Assembly: GCF_020731415.2 (NCBI RefSeq)
Contig: NZ_CP088273.1
Span: 2,609,001-2,673,000, forward strand
Length of the DNA stretch: 64,000 nucleotides
From: Phyllobacterium sp. T1293
GTDB taxonomy: Bacteria > Pseudomonadota > Alphaproteobacteria > Rhizobiales > Rhizobiaceae
Direction of reading: 5' to 3'
The notes beneath the pieces are model-generated. The model saw only the letters and a list, made by a program, of their open reading frames with translations. It had not been told where the DNA came from and made no database searches. Each line of letters begins with the position of its first letter. The stretch's first letter is position 1. Both the position numbers and the translations under genes were made by a program. Shown here one piece after another: positions 54,400 to 63,246 of this stretch.

Positions 54400-54975
54400 C
54401 TATTGCGGGCGGGCAAAGCGCAGATAATAGGGACGCTCGGTACGCATACCGATTGTCGGCCGCAATTCACCAACCACATTGGCAGGAACAAGATAGGTTT
54501 CCTCCACCACCCGCCGGTTTCCCTTGCTGACACCGGCAAAGATAGTGGTAACACACGTCTCTATACCCTCTGCCGGACGCGGCAGACCCGGAACTGACGT
54601 TGGCAACCATGACCGTCCCGCCGCATCGACAAGCCGGATCGAGCACATTACCCAAAGGTTTTTCAGATCAGGATCACCAATCTCGACAATGAAGCGCGCG
54701 ATAACAGGTACTGAATTTTCCGGAAGTGACTTGGATTTTTTGCCTTCGGTGACAGTGCGCAATTCAACAAACTGCCAGTCGCTGCCACCATAGCGTGCGC
54801 TCTGACCCGGGGCGACGTCAACAGGCAGAAAGTCGTTACTTTTTCCCATTTCCTTGAGATCATCATAGGACGTAACAAGCAAAGTCAGGGGAACGAGCAG
54901 GAACAGCGCCCAAAGGCTGCGCCGTCGCCAACGGCGTTCGGAAAGGTCAGGTGTTTCCTCGTCTATAGCGCTCAT
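54400..54975 (-). CDS. Anchored periplasmic protein, third gene of a three-gene unit
   Basis: 191 aa from MSAIDEETPDLSERR, chosen because a GGGAAC-type ribosome site lies upstream with a 4-base gap from the previous stop. Cytoplasmic Arg-rich start (RRWRRRS), one membrane helix (LWALFLLVPLTLLVTSY) and a beta-rich periplasmic domain with two cysteines (VMCSIRLV, IETCVTT) likely in a disulfide. QFVELRTVTEGK and ENSVPVIARFIVEIGDPD give it the look of an Ig-like DUF4352-type sandwich. Function unknown. Confidence 0.7.
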   Translation of the reverse strand: MSAIDEETPDLSERRWRRRSLWALFLLVPLTLLVTSYDDLKEMGKSNDFLPVDVAPGQSARYGGSDWQFVELRTVTEGKKSKSLPENSVPVIARFIVEIGDPDLKNLWVMCSIRLVDAAGRSWLPTSVPGLPRPAEGIETCVTTIFAGVSKGNRRVVEETYLVPANVVGELRPTIGMRTERPYYLRFARPQ

Positions 54976-54979
54976 CTTG

Positions 54980-55567
54980 TCAGTTCCCTGAAACAAGCAT
55001 GGGTTTTGAGAGATCGTAGCTGTCGGCTATGAGCGGCTGGCCATCATTGAATTTTCTGAAATCATCGATGGCAATACGCGCCTCTGAATCAAGCCGTGGC
55101 GCAAGCTGATTGGCGAGCACCAATGTGGCACCATTCACCTGATGGGGAATGATCTCGAAAACAATACGGACCTTTTGAGGCATACCCGGCTCAAGCATCG
55201 GAGGCATCATGCTCGCCAACGTCCCGAGACGATCGGACCTCTGGTAACGCAGGCCAGTCGGTCCCTGCCATGTCGCGGCAATCACTGTTGTCGAAGCGTC
55301 TGTTGCCGCCAAATCTACCGTTGCGATAGCCCACAGACCTGAAGTGGTCAGGGTCTTGCTCTGCCCATACTGGGTGAATGTAAGCGCGCGGGCAAACTCC
55401 ACCTGATCCAATGTTACGTCGAATCGGCGGGTACGCACCTCGTCATGCATCTTGCCATAGACGGGAATGGGGCCGGTTAAATCCATATAGTGTGGCTTGG
55501 TCTGCTGCATGCCGTAAAGCAAAGCAACAGCAAGGCAGACCGCCAGAATGTTGGCGACAAGGCGCAT
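54980..55567 (-). CDS. Anchored periplasmic protein, second gene of a three-gene unit
   Basis: 195 aa. One N-terminal helix (LVANILAVCLAVALLYGM), then a periplasmic domain beginning THKPHY-like KPHYMDLTGPIPVYGKMHDE. It has a beta-rich pattern with RFDVTLDQVEFARALTF and LWAIATVDLAATDASTT, as in its two neighbours, although direct identity is low. Its start shares one base with the preceding stop (TGATG), so the genes are translationally coupled. Function unknown. Confidence 0.7.
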   Translation of the reverse strand: MRLVANILAVCLAVALLYGMQQTKPHYMDLTGPIPVYGKMHDEVRTRRFDVTLDQVEFARALTFTQYGQSKTLTTSGLWAIATVDLAATDASTTVIAATWQGPTGLRYQRSDRLGTLASMMPPMLEPGMPQKVRIVFEIIPHQVNGATLVLANQLAPRLDSEARIAIDDFRKFNDGQPLIADSYDLSKPMLVSGN

Positions 55568-56151
55568 CAGCCCTGCCCTCCGGCGAGCGGCAAACTAACC
55601 GTAGCCGCGGTATATTTGTTGTACCAGCCGGGCATCCCGTACAGATTGTCCTGTGGTTTGAATTTCTCGGCCTCGATACTCACAGATACCTCGTCTTTTG
55701 GCACTGCGGCGGCTGGTATGAGCCAGACATAGACAAGTTTTTCCGGCAGACCCGGCTGTAAAGACGGCATCAAGGCCTGATCGCGGGCAAGATAGACCAT
55801 CGGTTTTTCCGCCTTCGTTTCAATTTCCGAGGGCAAATGGAACGCGCTGTAATAGCTTCTGTCGGACTGGGCCGTCAGGTTCATCAACTCAACTTCAAAT
55901 ACCAGTGCTTTCTGATCGGGCTTTGGCGTCAGACCATAAATTTTCTGATCCGTCGCCCAGACTTTCAGTGGTTTGATCTGCCATCTGCCAGCATCGAGCG
56001 ATTGCCCTGGCGATAGTTTGGGAATTTCATTTGGCGACCGGGCTTCGGAAACCCCCAATGCAACGGCAACGGCGATTGCCGCGAAACCACCAATACCAGC
56101 TGTTATCCAGGCAAGCGCCTTGCTGCTGAGATTGCGCATGTAGGACCACAT
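55567..56151 (-). CDS. Anchored periplasmic protein, first gene of a three-gene unit
   Basis: 194 aa (a second ATG at codon 5 is possible). One N-terminal helix (AWITAGIGGFAAIAVAVALG), then a beta-rich domain: GQSLDAGRWQIKPLKVWATD, ALVFEVELMNLTAQSDRSYY, GLPEKLVYVWLIPAAAVPKD. This order of strands (parameter name-like LKVW, VFEVELMNLT, YVWLIP) is repeated in spirit in the next two genes, suggesting one fold. The 117 bases upstream to the carboxypeptidase gene hold a hairpin-prone GCGCTAA region and probably the promoter. Confidence 0.72.
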   Translation of the reverse strand: MWSYMRNLSSKALAWITAGIGGFAAIAVAVALGVSEARSPNEIPKLSPGQSLDAGRWQIKPLKVWATDQKIYGLTPKPDQKALVFEVELMNLTAQSDRSYYSAFHLPSEIETKAEKPMVYLARDQALMPSLQPGLPEKLVYVWLIPAAAVPKDEVSVSIEAEKFKPQDNLYGMPGWYNKYTAATVSLPLAGGQG

Positions 56152-56267
56152 CGGGCGATCATCCTCCCATCAGCGCGATACATCGCGCTAAACTCTGAGT
56201 CGCTTTCTGGGGACCATGCAACGTAAGCGCGTTGCATGGCAAGTCCTTGGGTAGAGATCGAAGGTGC

Positions 56268-57146
56268 TTAGCGTGAGGCCGCCATGGGCAGGTAACTATG
56301 AACCAGATCGACGACCTGTTGATCGCGCGCTCTTGCCGTATCACCGCCCATCACCACAGCAACGAGCTGGCGGCCATTGTCATAGACCGAGGTGACAATG
56401 TTGAAACCGGAAGCCCGGACATAGCCTGTCTTGATGCCGTCAGCACCATTGAGCTTTGCCAATACACGGTTGTGGCCTTCCACAAGCTTCCCGTTGAACG
56501 TGAACTCATGCAGGGCAAAATAGTAATATTGATTCGGAAAATGCTTGCGCAGTGCCATGCCAAGAAGTGCCATATCCCGGGCCGTGGTGATCTGTGCGGG
56601 ATCGGGCAAGCCCGATGCATTGTTAAAGGTGGTCCCCTTCATGCCGAGTTGGCGCGCCTTGGTCGTCATCAACGCAGCGAACTGCGGTTCAGAACCACCA
56701 AGTGCTTCGGCAAGAGCGACGGCAACGTCATTAGCAGACTTGACCACAATGGCCTTGATGGCCGTATCCACATCGATCGACTGCCCCGGCTTGAAACCAA
56801 GCTTGCTTGGCGCCTGAGACGCGGCATGAGCCGAAACCGGAAGCATTGTATTCTTGGTGAGGCGGCCGGCTTCCAGCGCCTCGAAAGTCAGATACAACGT
56901 CATCATCTTGGTGAGGGATGCCGGTATGCGCGGCAGATCGGCACTTGCCTGATAGAGCACCGCACCGGTGCTGCTATCCACGACGATCGAAGCGGATTTC
57001 TCCGTCATTACGGTCGGGGTCGTCGTCGCTACGGGCTGCAGTGCCGAAGTGGTTGTGCAGCCACTTGCCACACCAACGACCAGAACAAACAATGCCAGGC
57101 ATTTCGACATCAGTGACAGAGGGTAAAAAACTCGCGGCACGTTCAT
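56268..57146 (-). CDS. Lipoprotein D-alanyl-D-alanine carboxypeptidase (S11)
   Basis: About 292 aa from MNVPRVFYPLSL (a later ATG, MSKCLALF, would give 280). A lipobox VVGVASGC predicts lipid attachment. Catalytic motifs of penicillin-binding protein family S11 are present: SxxK in PASLTKMM, SxN in KSANDVAV and KTG in DGIKTGYVR. It trims the fifth D-Ala of peptidoglycan stems. The usual C-terminal PBP5 beta domain and amphipathic anchor are missing; the N-terminal lipid replaces the anchor. Confidence 0.92.
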   Translation of the reverse strand: MNVPRVFYPLSLMSKCLALFVLVVGVASGCTTTSALQPVATTTPTVMTEKSASIVVDSSTGAVLYQASADLPRIPASLTKMMTLYLTFEALEAGRLTKNTMLPVSAHAASQAPSKLGFKPGQSIDVDTAIKAIVVKSANDVAVALAEALGGSEPQFAALMTTKARQLGMKGTTFNNASGLPDPAQITTARDMALLGMALRKHFPNQYYYFALHEFTFNGKLVEGHNRVLAKLNGADGIKTGYVRASGFNIVTSVYDNGRQLVAVVMGGDTARARDQQVVDLVHSYLPMAASR

Positions 57147-57286
57147 TTTCCGGTGTCTGATTTCCAAGAGTGCAAACAGGCAGTTTCTAGCGCAGTATTG
57201 TTAATAATACGCTGCACCGCCATCCTGTTAGCTGATTTCTTGATCGAGACCAAGCGGTGTTCCCATCACTAAATTGTCGCTGGGCT

Positions 57287-58327
57287 TCAAGCGGTCAGTA
57301 CAACCTTGACGCTACGGGACCGGTCCAGAGCCTCAGCGAATGCCGCCGGAGCGTCGCTAAGCGGGAATTCACCCGTCACAAGCCGCAACACATCAATTTC
57401 GCCCGAGACAATCAACTCGACCGCTTCATAGAATTCTTCGCCGAAACGGAATGTGCCTTTCAGGTCGATCTCCCTTGCCATGACAGCATTGGCGGGCACC
57501 GGAATAGACCCGCCGGGAAGGTTGCCGACCTGCACGACCGTGCCCCCACGCCGCACGGTACGTATGGCCGAGGCAAGACCAGCGGCGGTGCCCGAAATTT
57601 CAAAGCCAATATCAAAAGGCGTTGCCACAGCCAGCTTGGCAAGCTTCTCCTCGCCTTCTGACAGGTCGAATATCTTGTCAGCACCGAGTTCAAGCGCAAA
57701 TTTGAGGGGCGCCGCCGCCAGATCAACCATCGCCACCGATTCAGCCCCGGCATGTTTCAGTGCAAGCAAAGTCAGAAGGCCGATAGGTCCGGCACCGAAA
57801 ATAATGGCTGAATGGCCTTTGACATGTCCGGCACGCCGCACCGCGTGCAGACAGACGGCGAGAGGTTCGGCCAGCGCCGCCGCCTGAAACGGAAAGTCTT
57901 TTGGCACCTTCACGCATTGCGCCGGTGTTGCATCAAAATAACTGGCGAAACCGCCCTGCATATGCGGGGTTTTTGAGGCGGAACCCATGAAGTAGATATT
58001 CTCGCACAGATTGGCGCGTCCCTCGTGGCAATAGACACAGGTGCCGCACCAGCGCGATGGGTTGACTGCAACCCGGTCGCCAACAGCAAGTCCCGCAACG
58101 TCGGACCCGATTTGCGCCACTTCCCCGGCCACTTCATGGCCAAGGATGAGCGGCGATGTCACCACGAAATCGCCGGTTCGTGCGTGGCGGAAATAGTGCA
58201 TATCCGAGCCGCAGATGCCACCCGCCCCGAATTTGATGCGCACCATATTGGGCTTCAGTGTGGAGAGCGTGCCTTCGACAACACGCAGATCCTCGGGGCC
58301 AAAAAGGGTAGCAGCTATGGTATTCAT
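57287..58327 (-). CDS. Zinc-dependent dehydrogenase, L-idonate 5-dehydrogenase type
   Basis: 346 aa MDR family. Catalytic zinc site from ICGSDMHY, GHEVAGEV and later Glu; structural zinc cysteines in RWCGTCVYCHEGRANLCEN; NAD(P) motif FGAGPIGLLTLLALKHAG. The closest recognised pattern is L-idonate 5-dehydrogenase (IdnD), oxidising L-idonate to 5-ketogluconate, but sorbitol/threonine dehydrogenases are similar. Its ATG overlaps the dctM stop by 4 bases, placing it last in the TRAP operon; it likely catalyses the first step after uptake. Confidence 0.85.
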   Translation of the reverse strand: MNTIAATLFGPEDLRVVEGTLSTLKPNMVRIKFGAGGICGSDMHYFRHARTGDFVVTSPLILGHEVAGEVAQIGSDVAGLAVGDRVAVNPSRWCGTCVYCHEGRANLCENIYFMGSASKTPHMQGGFASYFDATPAQCVKVPKDFPFQAAALAEPLAVCLHAVRRAGHVKGHSAIIFGAGPIGLLTLLALKHAGAESVAMVDLAAAPLKFALELGADKIFDLSEGEEKLAKLAVATPFDIGFEISGTAAGLASAIRTVRRGGTVVQVGNLPGGSIPVPANAVMAREIDLKGTFRFGEEFYEAVELIVSGEIDVLRLVTGEFPLSDAPAAFAEALDRSRSVKVVLTA

Positions 58328-59730
58328 TTAATCAGTCCCAGTTGTGTCGGCAGCCACAGGGTGATCGCCGGTATGAAGGTAATGGCAATAAGTGCGATGA
58401 AGAGCGGAACAAGCCAGGGCAGGATTGCCATGGTGGTACGCTCAACCGAAAGCTTGGCGACACGCGACAGCACGAACAACACCATGCCGAGCGGCGGATG
58501 CAGCAGGCCGATCATCAGGTTCAACGTCATGATCAACCCGAAATGCACCGGGTCAATGTCGAATTTGAGAACCAGCGGCAGCAGGATCGGCACCAGAATG
58601 GTGATGGCGGCAATCGTATCGAGGAAACAGCCGACAAACAGCATCAAGAGGTTAACGAGGATGAGGAACACCCATTTATTGTCGGTGATCGACAGGATTG
58701 TGGCCGAGAGCAATTGCGCGGCCTGACTGACCGTGAGCAACCAAGCGAATACGGATGCCGCCGTTACGATGAACAGCACCGAAGCCGTCGTTTCGATCGT
58801 ATCAAAACTCGCCTTGGCAAGGCTTGCCAAAGTCATGGTGCGATAACGCACAAGGCCGAGAAACAATGACCAAAGCACAGCCGCAACAGCGGCTTCAGTG
58901 GGTGTGAACCAGCCCATGGTCATGCCACCGATAAGAATAACCGGCGTCATCAGGGCCATCACTGCCGAGAAGTCAAAATACCAGTCCACCGCCAGCAGAA
59001 TAAGAAGGGCGATGCCGACAGAAACATTAACGGAAAAACCCAGAAGCGTTGCGATGTAGATGATAACGGGAATGGAAAAGACGACGAGGATTTCGAGCCC
59101 CGCCTCAAGCAGTTGCTTCATCTCGAATGGCGCGTCCGAACCCCATTTGTAGACATAGGCAAAGATGGCAACCGTCAGCATCATCAGAACGGTCATGACC
59201 ACACCTGGCATGATACCGGCCATGAACAATGCGCCAATGGAGACATTGGCCATCATGCCATAAATGACGAAAGGCAGGGATGGCGGGAAGATTGGCCCGA
59301 GCGTTGCCGAAGCGGCGGTCACACCGACAGCCGCCTCGATGGGATAGCCATGGTCCTTCATCGCCTTGATTTCGATGGTGCCGATACCAGCCGCATCGGC
59401 AAGCGCCGTACCAGACATGCCGGAGAATACGACAGAACCGATAATATTAACCTGCGCAAGGCCACCCTTCATCCAGCCGACAAGCGCGACGGCAAAGGCA
59501 TAGATGCGGCCTGTGACCCCGGCGGAATTCATCAGATTGCCAGCGAGAATGAAGAAAGGCACGGCGAGCAGCGGAAAACTTTCGACACCGGCAATCATGC
59601 GCTGCGCCACGATAATGTCAGGGGCAACGCCGTAGAGAACGAGATAGAGCACCGAGGCCACGGCCATGGAAATGGCAACGGGCACACCAATGATCATGAG
59701 AACAAGAAACGATCCAACAAGAAGCAGCAT
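58324..59730 (-). CDS. TRAP transporter large permease (DctM family)
   Basis: 468 aa with about twelve helices. Signatures such as VPFFILAGNLMNSAGVTGRI, VFSGMSGTALADAAGIGTIE and SATLGPIFPPSLPFVIYGM are typical of DctM, the ion-driven translocation subunit. It overlaps the dehydrogenase gene by 4 bases and is separated from dctQ by 3 bases. Substrate is probably a sugar acid (from the dehydrogenase). Confidence 0.94.
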   Translation of the reverse strand: MLLLVGSFLVLMIIGVPVAISMAVASVLYLVLYGVAPDIIVAQRMIAGVESFPLLAVPFFILAGNLMNSAGVTGRIYAFAVALVGWMKGGLAQVNIIGSVVFSGMSGTALADAAGIGTIEIKAMKDHGYPIEAAVGVTAASATLGPIFPPSLPFVIYGMMANVSIGALFMAGIMPGVVMTVLMMLTVAIFAYVYKWGSDAPFEMKQLLEAGLEILVVFSIPVIIYIATLLGFSVNVSVGIALLILLAVDWYFDFSAVMALMTPVILIGGMTMGWFTPTEAAVAAVLWSLFLGLVRYRTMTLASLAKASFDTIETTASVLFIVTAASVFAWLLTVSQAAQLLSATILSITDNKWVFLILVNLLMLFVGCFLDTIAAITILVPILLPLVLKFDIDPVHFGLIMTLNLMIGLLHPPLGMVLFVLSRVAKLSVERTTMAILPWLVPLFIALIAITFIPAITLWLPTQLGLIK

Positions 59731-59733
59731 GGA

Positions 59734-60306
59734 TTAATCCTCTACCTTCTGAAATTCCTCCGGCCGTTCCAGAACGGAATAGCCACGGCGCAAATTGCTG
59801 ATGAAAACCTGAATGGATCGAAACAGCATCAGGACGAATGCAACCAGAACGGAATAGAAAACGATGTTGCGCGGCAGATCGACCGTGACCATCTGCTCGT
59901 CGGCAACAATGTCGACATAGCGCCACATCAACCAGCAGGCGTAGACAAAGAAGCCCATGCGCACGAGGTCAACGAAAATGGCGAGCACGCGCGCCAGAGG
60001 TGCCGGAATGTAGTGATAAAGCACGTCGACCTGAATATGCCGGGAGACCCGCACACACATGACGGAACCGAGGAACACCACCCCGATCAGGCAGTTGATG
60101 GCGATCTCCTCCGTCCAGGCATAGCTGTTGTTGAGGACATAGCGCGTAAAGAACTGCAGAAACACGCAGCCTGTCATCAGCCAGAAGATGATCAGCGTCA
60201 GCCAATCCTCCACCGCATAATCGGACAAATTGGCGGTCGGCGCCGCATCTTCAAATGAATGCGCGAGTTCCTCGGCGGTTGTCTGGGTATGAACATCCTT
60301 TGTCAT
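59734..60306 (-). CDS. TRAP transporter small permease (DctQ family)
   Basis: 190 aa from MTKDVHTQTTAEELAHS, with a GGAGAGA ribosome site; the frame is open 19 codons further up. Four helices; EDWLTLIIFWLMTGCVFLQF, TRYVLNNSYAWTEEIAINCL (with the conserved W-E pair) and FLGSVMCVRVSRHIQVDVLY match DctQ. Works with DctM in the inner membrane. Confidence 0.92.
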   Translation of the reverse strand: MTKDVHTQTTAEELAHSFEDAAPTANLSDYAVEDWLTLIIFWLMTGCVFLQFFTRYVLNNSYAWTEEIAINCLIGVVFLGSVMCVRVSRHIQVDVLYHYIPAPLARVLAIFVDLVRMGFFVYACWLMWRYVDIVADEQMVTVDLPRNIVFYSVLVAFVLMLFRSIQVFISNLRRGYSVLERPEEFQKVED

Positions 60307-60372
60307 GCAATCTCTCCGTTCAAAAACCATGGGGAGAGATGACCGGAGAGTTTCCCCGGTCATCGCCAGAAA

Positions 60373-61347
60373 TTACTTGATGGCGCGAATGGCTTCCCAA
60401 TCGGACTTTTCGTAACCGAAGTCTTCGAACTTCACCTTGTCCATGACGTTCTTCTCAAAGTCGGCCTTGTCGACCTCGGTGACACTGAGACCCCGCTCCT
60501 TGAAGCTGGCGACAAGCTGCTTTTCCTTGTCCTCGATGATCTTGGTGGTCTTTTCAGCAGCTTCCTGCATCACATCGCCGAAGATTTTCTTGTCTTCATC
60601 CGAAAGGCTGGCCCAACGGGTCTTGGAGATCACCGTGTTGAGGTGATCAACAATATGGCCGGTCAGGACGATGTTCTTCTGCACTTCGAAGAACTTTTTG
60701 GCCTCAATTGTCGTCAACGGATTTTCCTGCGCTTCAACAGTGCCGTTCTGCAGGGCGAGATAGACCTCGGCAAAGGCAATTGGTGTCGTATTGGCACCGC
60801 AGGCGCGCGGCATGGCGAGATAGGCGGGCACATCAGGCACGCGAATTTTCAGACCCTGCATATCGGAGCATTTGGCAATCGGCTTGTTGGATGTGGTGTG
60901 ACGCGTGCCGTAATAGCTGACAGCAGCTATGTGGTTGCCTGTTTTGTCCTCATAGCCCTTGGCAAGACGCTTGAAGATATCACTCTTCGTATAGGCAATC
61001 AGGTGCTCAGGGTTGCGGAAGATATAGGGAAAATAGGTAACGCCAATCGGCTTGAAGTCACGGGCTGCAAAACTCGAACCGGAAATGATGATATCAACAG
61101 TGCCGAGTTTCAGGCCCTGATTGATGTCGGCTTCCTTGCCGAGCTGCGAGGCCGGGAAAACGTCGATCTTGTAGCGACCATTGGTGCGCTTGTTGATTTC
61201 TTCGGCGGCCCAGACTGATTGCGTGTGGAACGGTTCGGATGTTTCGTAAACATGGGCCCATTTGAGCACGGTTTGCGCCTGTGCCGCTACGGCGGACAAG
61301 GCGAGCGCTGCCACAGCGCCCAGGATGGCTGTCAGTTTGATCTTCAT
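60373..61347 (-). CDS. TRAP transporter solute-binding protein (DctP family)
   Basis: 324 aa. Signal peptide with cleavage at AQA-QTVLKW. VLKWAHVYETSEPFHTQSVW, LKLGTVDIIISGSSFAARDF and the ligand-carboxylate Arg in GLKIRVPDVPAYLAMPRACG followed by FAEVYLALQNGTVEAQENPL are classic DctP motifs. It captures a periplasmic organic acid or sugar acid and delivers it to DctQM. First structural gene of the operon; starts 23 bases after the regulator's stop. Confidence 0.95.
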   Translation of the reverse strand: MKIKLTAILGAVAALALSAVAAQAQTVLKWAHVYETSEPFHTQSVWAAEEINKRTNGRYKIDVFPASQLGKEADINQGLKLGTVDIIISGSSFAARDFKPIGVTYFPYIFRNPEHLIAYTKSDIFKRLAKGYEDKTGNHIAAVSYYGTRHTTSNKPIAKCSDMQGLKIRVPDVPAYLAMPRACGANTTPIAFAEVYLALQNGTVEAQENPLTTIEAKKFFEVQKNIVLTGHIVDHLNTVISKTRWASLSDEDKKIFGDVMQEAAEKTTKIIEDKEKQLVASFKERGLSVTEVDKADFEKNVMDKVKFEDFGYEKSDWEAIRAIK

Positions 61348-61370
61348 GTCGTTCTCCTCCCAGATTGAAA

Positions 61371-62120
61371 TCAGATCTTGTTGCTTCTTTTGGCACGCCC
61401 CTCAGGTTGCCCCCTCTCCGCGTCCGGCTCCTCACCGAAACTTTCGGAAAATCTTGCCTGCGATTGCAGAAGATGAAATTGCATGGCCGCTTTGGCCGCC
61501 ACGGGATCACCCGCCGCGATGGCATCACGAATGGCGCGGTGTTCGGCGAACGCCTGCTGCCACGACGCCGGACCTTCAAAATAACTTGCGAGCTTTTCGA
61601 AATAGGGCGTCATGCGCTGGTCAAACAACTCGCCGACAAAGCGGTTCAGTGCGGAATTCTCGATAATGCCAGCCACTGTCGTGTGAAAATCGCGGTCATA
61701 GCCGATGGATGTCTGCGGGCTGTGAAAATTGCTGGCCATCTTGGTCAAAACCTCGTCCATTGCCGCGACATGGACTGGTGTAACCACCCGCGCCGCTTCT
61801 TCGGCAATGGCGCATTCAATCAATGAGCGGGCGCGAAGAAGTTCGAATGGGCCCTCCAGATCTTCCGGATGAAACGTGCTCCGTCGCGGTCTCTGCTGGA
61901 TAACATAGATGCCAGACCCCATGCGGATATGGACAAAACCTTCCACTTCGAGGGCGATGAGGGCTTCACGGATGGTCGGGCGGGAGACCGCAAGCTGTTC
62001 GGCCAGTTCGCGCTCGCCGGGCAAGCGTTCGCCAACCGCAAACTCACCCTTTTCGATGAGCGCGCGAATCTGGTCGGCGACCTGCCGGTAGAGCCGGCGT
62101 GGCTGGATGGCTGCAAACAT
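61371..62120 (-). CDS. GntR-family regulator with FCD domain
   Basis: 249 aa from MFAAIQPRRLYRQVADQIRA, with a GGGAGGG ribosome site (longer frame rejected). Winged HTH with LPGERELAEQLAVSRPTIRE, wing GFVHIRMGSGIYV; C-terminal FCD effector domain with metal ligands expected in DRDFHTTVAGI, HRAIRDAI and the FHLLQSQ segment. It is the first gene of the TRAP operon, so it should be autoregulatory and released by the imported sugar acid or a product. Confidence 0.93.
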   Translation of the reverse strand: MFAAIQPRRLYRQVADQIRALIEKGEFAVGERLPGERELAEQLAVSRPTIREALIALEVEGFVHIRMGSGIYVIQQRPRRSTFHPEDLEGPFELLRARSLIECAIAEEAARVVTPVHVAAMDEVLTKMASNFHSPQTSIGYDRDFHTTVAGIIENSALNRFVGELFDQRMTPYFEKLASYFEGPASWQQAFAEHRAIRDAIAAGDPVAAKAAMQFHLLQSQARFSESFGEEPDAERGQPEGRAKRSNKI

Positions 62121-62163
62121 GGACCCTCCCCTGTGCGTGCATCCTCCCGATCGCGCGCACCAC

Positions 62164-62182
62164 TGGTAAATTGGCCTTACCA
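62164..62182. promoter_or_regulatory. Candidate GntR/FCD operator
   Basis: TGGTAA, 7 bases, TTACCA: a 19-bp palindrome 44 bases upstream of the gntR ATG. FadR/FCD-type operators have the TGGT...ACCA half-site pattern. An AT-rich tract follows (TTGATATATATGATAG at about 62199-62214) that could contain the promoter. Confidence 0.65.
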
Positions 62183-62383
62183 ATATTCAACTGATACATT
62201 GATATATATGATAGAGTCAATTGTTCTATTTTGCAGCCAATTTATCCGCCCAAAACCGCTACACAGGCCTGTGGAAAGGACATTTGTTACAGATTGTTGC
62301 GCAAAGTGATTGCCGCAGATGCCCCTGAACAGGTTAGAGAGAAAATTAACGGGTCGTAAACGGCCGCATAAAACTGGTGGACA

Positions 62384-63175
62384 ATGGTTTCTGACATTCG
62401 ATTGCTGCGCCCTCTGGCCTGTCTTGGTCTGGTACTGACCTTGGCTGCCTGCACCACGGGCAACCCGACACTTCCAGTCGCTACAGCGTCGATTCCGGTT
62501 CCTGCTGCTGCTCCCCGCACCACCGCATTGACGGTAACGGACGCGCCAGTCCAGATGGCCTATGCGGGCCCGGCGGTCAAAACGACAACAACCACACCAA
62601 GCGCCGCTGTCGAAGTGGCTTCGGTTGCGGAACCCGCCAAGTTTTCTGCGCCGGGCACTCCGGTTGACACCCTCATTTCGCAATATTCAGCCGCCTATGC
62701 CGTACCTGAATCACTTGTGCGCCGCGTCGTTCACCGTGAAAGCCGTGGCCGCCCGGAAGCGCGTAACGGTAAATATTGGGGCCTGATGCAATTATTGCCG
62801 TCCACGGCTCGCGCCATGGGTCACAACGGTACCGCCAAAGACTTGCTCGATGCGGAAACCAACCTCAAATATGGTGTGAAATATCTGGCCGGTGCCTATC
62901 GCGTTGCCGACCGCAATCCGGATCAGGCCGTGCGGCTCTATTCGCGAGGCTATTACTATCAGGCCAAGCGCAAGGGCATGCTCGAAGAAACCGGCCTGAA
63001 GGGCGGCACCCCTGTCGTGTCGACCCAAATCGCTTCACTGCCTATGGCTCCGGTTCCAGCCATTGCCCAGCAGCAGACAGCCGCAACTATCCAACCCGCC
63101 GCTGCCATTGCAATGGCTGATCCGGCTCCTGTCCGTCTCAGCCTCGTTGCCATTCCTGCAGACCGCCCATTCTGA
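62384..63175 (+). CDS. Lipoprotein lytic transglycosylase
   Basis: 263 aa. Lipobox LTLAAC (Cys23), a Thr/Pro/Ala-rich linker, and an SLT domain from about residue 95 to 205: catalytic Glu119 in VVHRESRGRPEARNG, then KYWGLMQLLPSTARAMGH, ETNLKYGVKYLAGAY and AVRLYSRGYYYQAKR. It cleaves peptidoglycan glycan strands to 1,6-anhydro-muropeptides. The Ala/Pro/Gln C-terminus has no further domain. Divergent from the TRAP operon regulator. Confidence 0.9.
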   Translation: MVSDIRLLRPLACLGLVLTLAACTTGNPTLPVATASIPVPAAAPRTTALTVTDAPVQMAYAGPAVKTTTTTPSAAVEVASVAEPAKFSAPGTPVDTLISQYSAAYAVPESLVRRVVHRESRGRPEARNGKYWGLMQLLPSTARAMGHNGTAKDLLDAETNLKYGVKYLAGAYRVADRNPDQAVRLYSRGYYYQAKRKGMLEETGLKGGTPVVSTQIASLPMAPVPAIAQQQTAATIQPAAAIAMADPAPVRLSLVAIPADRPF

Positions 63176-63246
63176 ACGGGCTATAAATACGCTAGTTGAA
63201 TAATTAGCCGATTCATGGCGTTGTGTGCTCAATCGGGGGCACATGA

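Noticed and set aside
59113..60258. A 381-codon plus-strand frame.
   Set aside because: Antisense to dctM and dctQ; its His/Asn/Asp-rich content is the complement of hydrophobic membrane codons.
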